Shown here piece after piece: positions 30,548 to 64,000 of a DNA stretch of 64,000 bases (its first letter is position 1; the number at the start of each line of letters is the position of its first letter). A model generated the notes under the pieces. That model was not told where the DNA came from. It worked only from the letters and a program-made list of their open reading frames with translations, and made no database searches. A program made the position numbers and the translations under genes. The DNA is taken from NCBI RefSeq assembly GCF_033118175.1, contig NC_083688.1, positions 331,501 to 395,500 of the forward strand, written 5' to 3'. This stretch comes from Dama dama. Its lineage: Eukaryota; Chordata; Mammalia; Artiodactyla; Cervidae.

Positions 30548-30970
30548 ATATCCCTGTTCTACCACAAACTGGGTGGCTTAAACAACAGAAATGTATTTTC
30601 TCAGTTCAGGAGCTTAGAAACCTGAGATCAAGGTGTTAACAGGGTCAGTTTCTTGGAGGGCTGAGTGGGAAGGACCCACTCCAGGCCACTCTCTGGCTTG
30701 GCCACCTTCTCCCTGTCATATTCCTTCCCTCTGGGTAAGCCCCAGTTCAGTTTCTCCTTCTTATGACGATACCAGGCCTATTGGATTGTGGTCCACTCTA
30801 ATGATCTCACTTTAACCACTTCAGTAAAGATCTTATCTCCAGGACTTTGCTGTGATCCAGGGTTAAGATTCTGCTCTTTGACTACAGCGGGTGAGGGTTT
30901 GATTCCTGATTGGGGATCTTCAACGCATGAAGTTTTTCCAGGGTAGGGGAGACATAATTCAGCACATAAT
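30548..30970 (-). mobile_element. MaLR-type LTR
   Basis: CTACCACAAACTGGGTGGCT, TTAGAAACCTGAGATCAAGG and GATACCAGGCCTATTGGATT, with a short SINE-like patch near 30865-30920. Confidence 0.65.
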
Positions 30971-31264
30971 AATCCCTACTACCTAGAACATGTCTGAAAA
31001 AGAGTAAAAACTTAATAAAAACATGCTGACTGACTGCCTACGGCTACAACATGAAGAATGGCTTGCAGAAGGCAAGCCTAGAAGAAGGACCATTAGGAAG
31101 CAGGATGCACATTCTAGGAACGCGTAGAGGACGTGCATTTGTCAAATATTTAAGAGCCAAGAGTGGGAAGCGATACAGGCCCTGCCCTCTGGTGGAGACT
31201 GAGCAGCAGGGCAGGAGGGCAGACAGGATTCTGGCTGGTAGATTTAAAGTGTACAGATCTCCTG

Positions 31265-31572
31265 AATGTTTCTATTTTGGCTGAGCTGGGTCTCGGCCGC
31301 TGCGCACCTGGGCCTTTTCTGGTTTCAGCGAGCAGGGGGCTGCTGTCTGCTGCGGTGCGGGCTTCTCACCGCGGGAGCTTCTTTCACTGGAGCGTGGGTT
31401 CTAGGCACGTGGGCTTCAGTGGCTGTGGCCCGTTGGCCCAGCAGTCATGGCGAGTGGGCTGAGTTGCCCGGCAGGATGTGGAATCTTAGTTTCCGGACCA
31501 GGGATCGAACCTGTGTCCCCTCGTCCAGTGGCAAGTGGATTCTTAACCACTGGATGACCAGGAAGTCCCCCA
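31265..31572 (-). mobile_element. CHR-2-like long SINE
   Basis: TTTTGGCTGAGCTGGGTCTC, CGAACCTGTGTCCCCTCGTC and TTCTTAACCACTGGATGACC. Another CHR SINE follows at 31622. Confidence 0.75.
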
Positions 31573-31621
31573 GATTCCCTTTAAACACAGAATTTGGCCA
31601 AATCATCCCCAAGAGTTGGGG

Positions 31622-31729
31622 ATTTTTTTTGGCCCACCATGCGATCTTAGTTCCCTGATCGGGGGTCCTACCTGGACCCTCAGCAGTGATAGTGGAGAGT
31701 CCTAACCACTGGACCACCAGGGAATTCCG
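31622..31729 (-). mobile_element. CHR-type SINE
   Basis: GCGATCTTAGTTCCCTGATC and CTAACCACTGGACCACCAGG. Confidence 0.75.
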
Positions 31730-32264
31730 CCCAGGAGTTCTTTATCGGCTGAGACGTGACGGGCTGGGCGTCAAGGCTTGTGTCCTTCCCCTGGAAAACC
31801 TGTCGCTCTCCGGCTTAAACCCTCTGCCGGCCTCCCGCGGAACTGCTGTCCACACTGCGCCCGATCGGCAAGGCCGCCTGAGCGCCTCGCTCTGCCTCAG
31901 TGCGCCAGCCGCACGGGCCTTCCTGCTGCTGCTTGAACTTGCTGAGGTCATGCCACCCTCAGGCCTGTCTTCCGGCTCTTCTCTCTGCGTGGAGTGCTCT
32001 CCACCCACCTCCCCATGGCTGTTGCTTCCTACATTCAGGTCTCGGCTGACATGTCACCTCCTCAGCAAGGCTACACGGATGAGCCCAACACCATCACACT
32101 TTCTCACAACCCATCTTAATTCTCTTCACAGTATTATTCACTTGGCGTCATCTTGCCTAGTTGTTTCCATATTTGTCCGTCCCTTCTCCCCACCCTCCAC
32201 TGAAACGTGAATCCCACAGGGCAGGACAGGGCTTGGCAGTGCCCTGACAGAGGGAACTATGCGG

Positions 32265-32481
32265 GCGTGAGTGCCAAGTCGCTTCAGTGATGACTCTGCG
32301 ACCCCGTGGACTGTAGCCCGCCAGGCTCCTCTGTCCGTGGGACTCTCTGGGCAAGAAGACTGGAGTGGGTTGCCGTGCCCTCCTCCAGGGTGTCTTCCAG
32401 ACCCAGGGGTCAAGCCCAGGTCTCTTGCATCTCCTGCGTTGGCCGGCGGGTTCTTTACCACTAGCGCTGCCTGGGAAGCCC
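32265..32481 (-). mobile_element. Bov-tA SINE
   Basis: GACTCTGCGACCCCGTGGAC, CTCTCTGGGCAAGAAGACTG and GTTCTTTACCACTAGCGCTG. Confidence 0.88.
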
Positions 32482-35400
32482 AAGATGGGGCTACAGATAG
32501 ATTTGCTTAACGCAGGAATACGTGCTGGCCACCACCCCCACTCCAGATGTCAGCCACAAGGCTGGTTTTTCTCCATTTCCCACGGCCTCTCTTTGCTGCC
32601 CATCTGGGTTCAGGCCCCGTTTCTGGGCCTCCAGCTCGTGCTCTGGTCCCGCCCCGGCCCCTCCGGTCACATTGGCCTTTGCGCCTTCCCACAGGCTCCT
32701 CCCTCCACGGGGGGAAGCCCCTTCTTTCCCGCCCTGCAGCATTAGCCAGGCGCCTCTCTTCCTGGTTCTTGTGGACCCCAGGCACATCATCTGCTCCTCT
32801 CCAGGTGGAGCAAGTTCAAGTTTCCGCCTCCGCTGATTCATGCACTTGAGAAGCAGGGCTTTGTTTCCTCTGAGCCAATTTAATCTGCGTCTGCTCTGCA
32901 GACATTATAATCCAGCGATTTCCTGGTAAAGTTAAATTCAGTGATTCTTCATTCCTACAGCTTAAACACTCAAGTCTCCTCAAAGCTGTTTCACCTCCAC
33001 CACCTCTGGCGCTGGGGTTCATGTTCAGTGGGGTGGCAGGGGGCATTCAACTGAAAAGCAAAGAAGCATGCTGGGGCGTCCTCTGCCCCAGAGAGGACTC
33101 TGCTCTGCACGCCTGCCACGGCCTCACCCATGCTGGCCCCCGTCAGGGCTGTGCTCTCCTCCACCGTGGGTCCTGGTCATGAGCTTCTATCCCTGCTGCA
33201 TCCGAGAGGATGACCTCTGCTCACTCTGCATGGTCTTCGACCCTGAATGTCGGCTCCTCTGGTCAGGCCAGACCCCTCACAGCTCTTCTGCACCCTTCCT
33301 GGGACACAGGGGTCTGTCTTCCTGGTCTGAGGCCCAGAGGCCTGCACGTTCTGTGTTCCTGACTGCCGGAGGCCAGGCCTGGACCCCGCTGACCTGGGGT
33401 CTCCCAGAAAGGCTGTCTGCCCCCTCCTCAGTGTAGCAGGGTGAGGTTAGGACGAGGAGGACGGCTCCCCAGGCCTCTGGCTCTCCGTCTTCCCTCTTCT
33501 TGCGTTCTGGTGACATAAGTAGACACTCTTTTGGCCCTGGAAGCTCAGGACTTGTCTTTGTTCAGCCGAGTGACACTCCCTGCTGTGTGAACCTGCAGGC
33601 TGCTCCCAGGGCAGGTCTCTCTGCCTCCTCTGAGCGCAGAGCCTCAGGGGTGAGCCCGCACTCAGGGACACACGCTGAGGGAGCCCCGGGGCAGCGCTGG
33701 GCCTCCCTGGCCGAGTCGGGGAGCCTTGTCGGGGAGCGGCAGCAGCCCAGGCCCCCGCCCCCCGGGCAGGAGCTTTCTTTCCCCCAGGCTTCTGCCTGGT
33801 TAGGGCCCGCCCCCGCCCTCCTTCCATCCCTGCAGTGGGTGGGCAGACAGGCCTCTCAGGCGTCTGAAACAGCAGCTCCGCTCTGTGCGTGCTGACGGGG
33901 TCCGGGCCCGGAGCCCAGCCCACGGGGAGAAGCACCGGCTTCTCCACAGCCAGGGGCCGGGGCAGAGAGCAGGCGGGCCGGCCGGGGGCGGCGCTCGGAA
34001 GGAGAGACGGGCGTTTTCTTCGTGCCCGGCTTCCTTCTTAGGAGGCGTCGGATAGTGTCTGGGACCCAAAGACTTTCCCAGGGCGCCCCCCCTGGGCTTT
34101 TGGGGAACCACACCCGTGGTTCCGGCTAAACCGGTAACCTGTGAGACCAGTGGCCATTTCTGCCCTTTCAGCTGAGGCTCAGGGAGGCAGGACAGCTTTT
34201 GACGCGATGCTCCCCTGGACCGAAGTCCGGGCCCGACCCTCATCTGTAGCCTCTCCGGGAACTCCTTTCTGAGCCCACAGGAGCACATCTCGAGGGTTAA
34301 AGCGCAGAGACCCTGTGGTCTCACTCTCGGTCTGACCGGTAAAGTGGCTCCGTGGCCTCCTCCCGTAGACTTTATCAGTCTCTGCCCGAACACTTGCGTC
34401 AACAGTGAAATCAACAGAAAACGGCAAAATTCTGTAAAGCAATTATCTTCAATAACAAGTAAGTTAAAAAACTACTGAATCATCCCCTCACAAAGAACCC
34501 CCAGGCATGCTGGACTGCCCTTCTCCATGGTACACTGTAGGGAGGAGGGGGGAAGGGCGACACACCACAGCCCCTCTGGCTCCATCCCAAGCTGGCCAGC
34601 CTCAGGATTTCCGGGGACGCTCACCGCCTGGCCTTTCCCAGGTTCTCCGGGTGAGGGCGACGTGGGGTGTTAGCGCACAGTGGTGACAACACGTGCAAGG
34701 CTGTGTCTCCCGTCTGAGTCGGGGATTCCCGCACGCCCGCCCTCCCGCTGGACGGCCTGTGGAGCCCCGCGGAGCAGGAAGGACAGGGCGCTGTCGCCCT
34801 TTCGTGGGCTGGGTGCTGCAGTTCAGACCCAGACGGGCACAGGCCTCTGGCCCTTCAGCACCCAGGGGCGGGGCGGGGGCTGTGCTGGGACCCCCACAGG
34901 CCTGGGGGAGCCTCGCTTCTGTGCTGAGCTGAGCTCTCACTGAGGATTTCTCCCCAGACTGGCACATGCCCTCCTCTCTGCCCCACACGGTCTCTGACCT
35001 GGGGTCGTTCACGCTGCCGGCTGTAGGCTCCGACCCTCCCGAGCTGGAGCCTGCTCACCTGCCATTTCTGCGGCCCTTGGCCTGGATGGACTGTTAGGAA
35101 GCTGACAGGAAGCCTTGTGGGACTGACCTGCCCTGAAAGCCGGGTCTTCCCCAGGACCACCAATCACCACTGGCACCCTACCCACCAGACATCACCTCCT
35201 CTAGGGCATCCTAGTCTGAGTATCCAGGCAATGCTAGACTTCCTCCAGTGATGCCACACTGGCTCCAGGCTCCAACTGTGTAAAGTTCTTCCCAACGACC
35301 CTTCTCTAGAGCTTCTACCTACTGACCTTGTTGAGCCCAACAAGGAGCTATAAGGAGCAATAGCCATAAGGAGCATGTCTGCCCTTCCGTAAGGGCAAGT

Positions 35401-36455
35401 GTGGAAGCATCCAGAACAACCATCCTACTGCTTGCCACCAGCAAACCAGTGACCTGAGACCCTTCCGAACAACATGGTCTAGTTTGCCAGATACCTCAAA
35501 GAACAGAAAACAGAACAGACAGCATCAGACCACATGTTGTTGGACGTGGAGAAGTTTCATCCTACAGCTTGGGAAACGCAATGGGCAGGCAGGATGAGAG
35601 CCGCAGGCTCACGGCACCTTAACCTGAGACAAGGCTGATCCTCAGCCCGAGCTGTGTGAAAAAACGATGGCGCTGGGCGCAGAAACCCAGGAATGTAAGA
35701 GACAAGTGGCAGACCGAAGAATAAGGTCCAGAGGGAGACAGAACTGCTGAGACCACTCTGACCCGACTGAGGGCAGCAGCTGCTATGTTCTGCTTGAGGC
35801 AAAAAGCCTCAGAGGTTCTCACGGGGACAGGTCATGAAATGACTCAGATGGCTGCGGACGTGCGTAACCCTTAGTCTGGGGCGTGATCCTAACAATTTAC
35901 ACACTGTGGCCAGCACTGTCCTTCAAGATCACATCTTTTCTTCAAGGGCTAATTATAAACAATAGCCACCAATTAAGTGCCAGTCCAGCACTGGGCTAGT
36001 GCTTTTCACATAAAACTTCCAATTAATCCTCATGATCCTATAAAACCAGAAACAACTAGATTTATAAACGAGGAAACTGGTATCCAAGGTTGAGCAGTAA
36101 GTAGGGGACGGCAGGATGGGCCACAGGGCGTCTGCCTCCAACCCCCACCTGCTGCGGCAAGGCCTGAGGCCCCCATCTTTGCTGCGGCGGCCAGCGATGG
36201 CGCGGATGGCGCCCTGGCCTCTGGGTGTGCGCTCCAGCCTCGTCACCTCTCTGGGGCCCCACTGCAGGGTGGCACTATGCGTGTGAAACCCCGTGCTCCT
36301 AGCACGCTGGAGAGAGCTGCCTATCATCACATGACGTCCTCAGGGGCGGGCCACCCTCCTGGAGGAAGAGTATCTTTCCCACTACTTTGCTTCCAACTCC
36401 AATCTCTAACTGCTTTTCATCACAGCTTGCTTGCTTTCTTTTATACTAATGAAAC
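32482..36455. other. Gene-free stretch between CPLANE2 and FBXO42
   Basis: Several GC-rich open frames occur on both strands (for example around 33.1-34.4 kb), but none shows splice-bounded family similarity. Few young SINEs are present. A MIR-like GATTTATAAACGAGGAAACT lies near 36060. I see no supported gene. Confidence 0.4.

Positions 36456-64000
<27,545 letters not shown>

Noticed and set aside
33068..34442. Cluster of open frames on both strands in the CPLANE2-FBXO42 interval
   Set aside because: GC-driven, mutually overlapping, and without splice-bounded similarity to any family I know.

Overview
The window is nuclear DNA from a ruminant, most likely cattle or a close relative. The evidence is dense Bov-tA/BovA2 SINEs, BovB (RTE-type) LINE copies and CHR-type tRNA SINEs, plus older mammalian repeats (MIR, MER5A, MaLR LTRs, L1M). 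The genes have short exons, GT-AG introns and vertebrate protein families. From memory, the gene order ARHGEF19 - (ANO7-like relic) - CPLANE2 - FBXO42 matches human 1p36.13, which I would expect on bovine or ovine chromosome 2; I could not check this here.

All recognised genes lie on the minus strand, so transcription runs from high to low coordinates. Positions 1-2522 hold the first five coding exons of ARHGEF19 (a RhoA exchange factor), about 384 residues up to the start of the DH domain; the rest lies off the left edge. Positions 8.6-13.7 kb hold scattered exon relics of an anoctamin-7-like gene in collinear order, with an in-frame stop, a frameshift and missing exons, so a decayed counterpart of human ANO7L1/ANO7P1 is likely. 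CPLANE2 (RSG1) is complete: five coding exons between 22492 and 26534 join in frame to about 263 residues, with a GC-rich promoter at about 26.6-27.05 kb. FBXO42 occupies the right half: its last six coding exons lie between 40103 and 48084, an apparent 3.6 kb 3' UTR runs to about 36.46 kb, and everything from 48 kb to the right edge is intron. Its F-box exons are beyond the window.

The intervals between exons are mostly mobile-element debris: a solo ERV LTR abutting the 3' end of CPLANE2, a BovB element of about 4 kb interrupted by a second BovB fragment, and many SINEs, several with readable target-site duplications. The most striking non-coding structure is a 48-copy minisatellite (about 43 bp unit, 2.07 kb) that ends about 20 bp from the splice acceptor of an FBXO42 exon.

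Functionally, ARHGEF19 (Wnt/planar-cell-polarity RhoGEF) and CPLANE2 (ciliogenesis and planar-polarity effector) sit side by side and act in related pathways. FBXO42 is an SCF ubiquitin-ligase substrate receptor. I see no bacterial or viral gene system, no CRISPR array and no clear novel protein-coding system. The interesting points concern splicing, promoter and repeat architecture.
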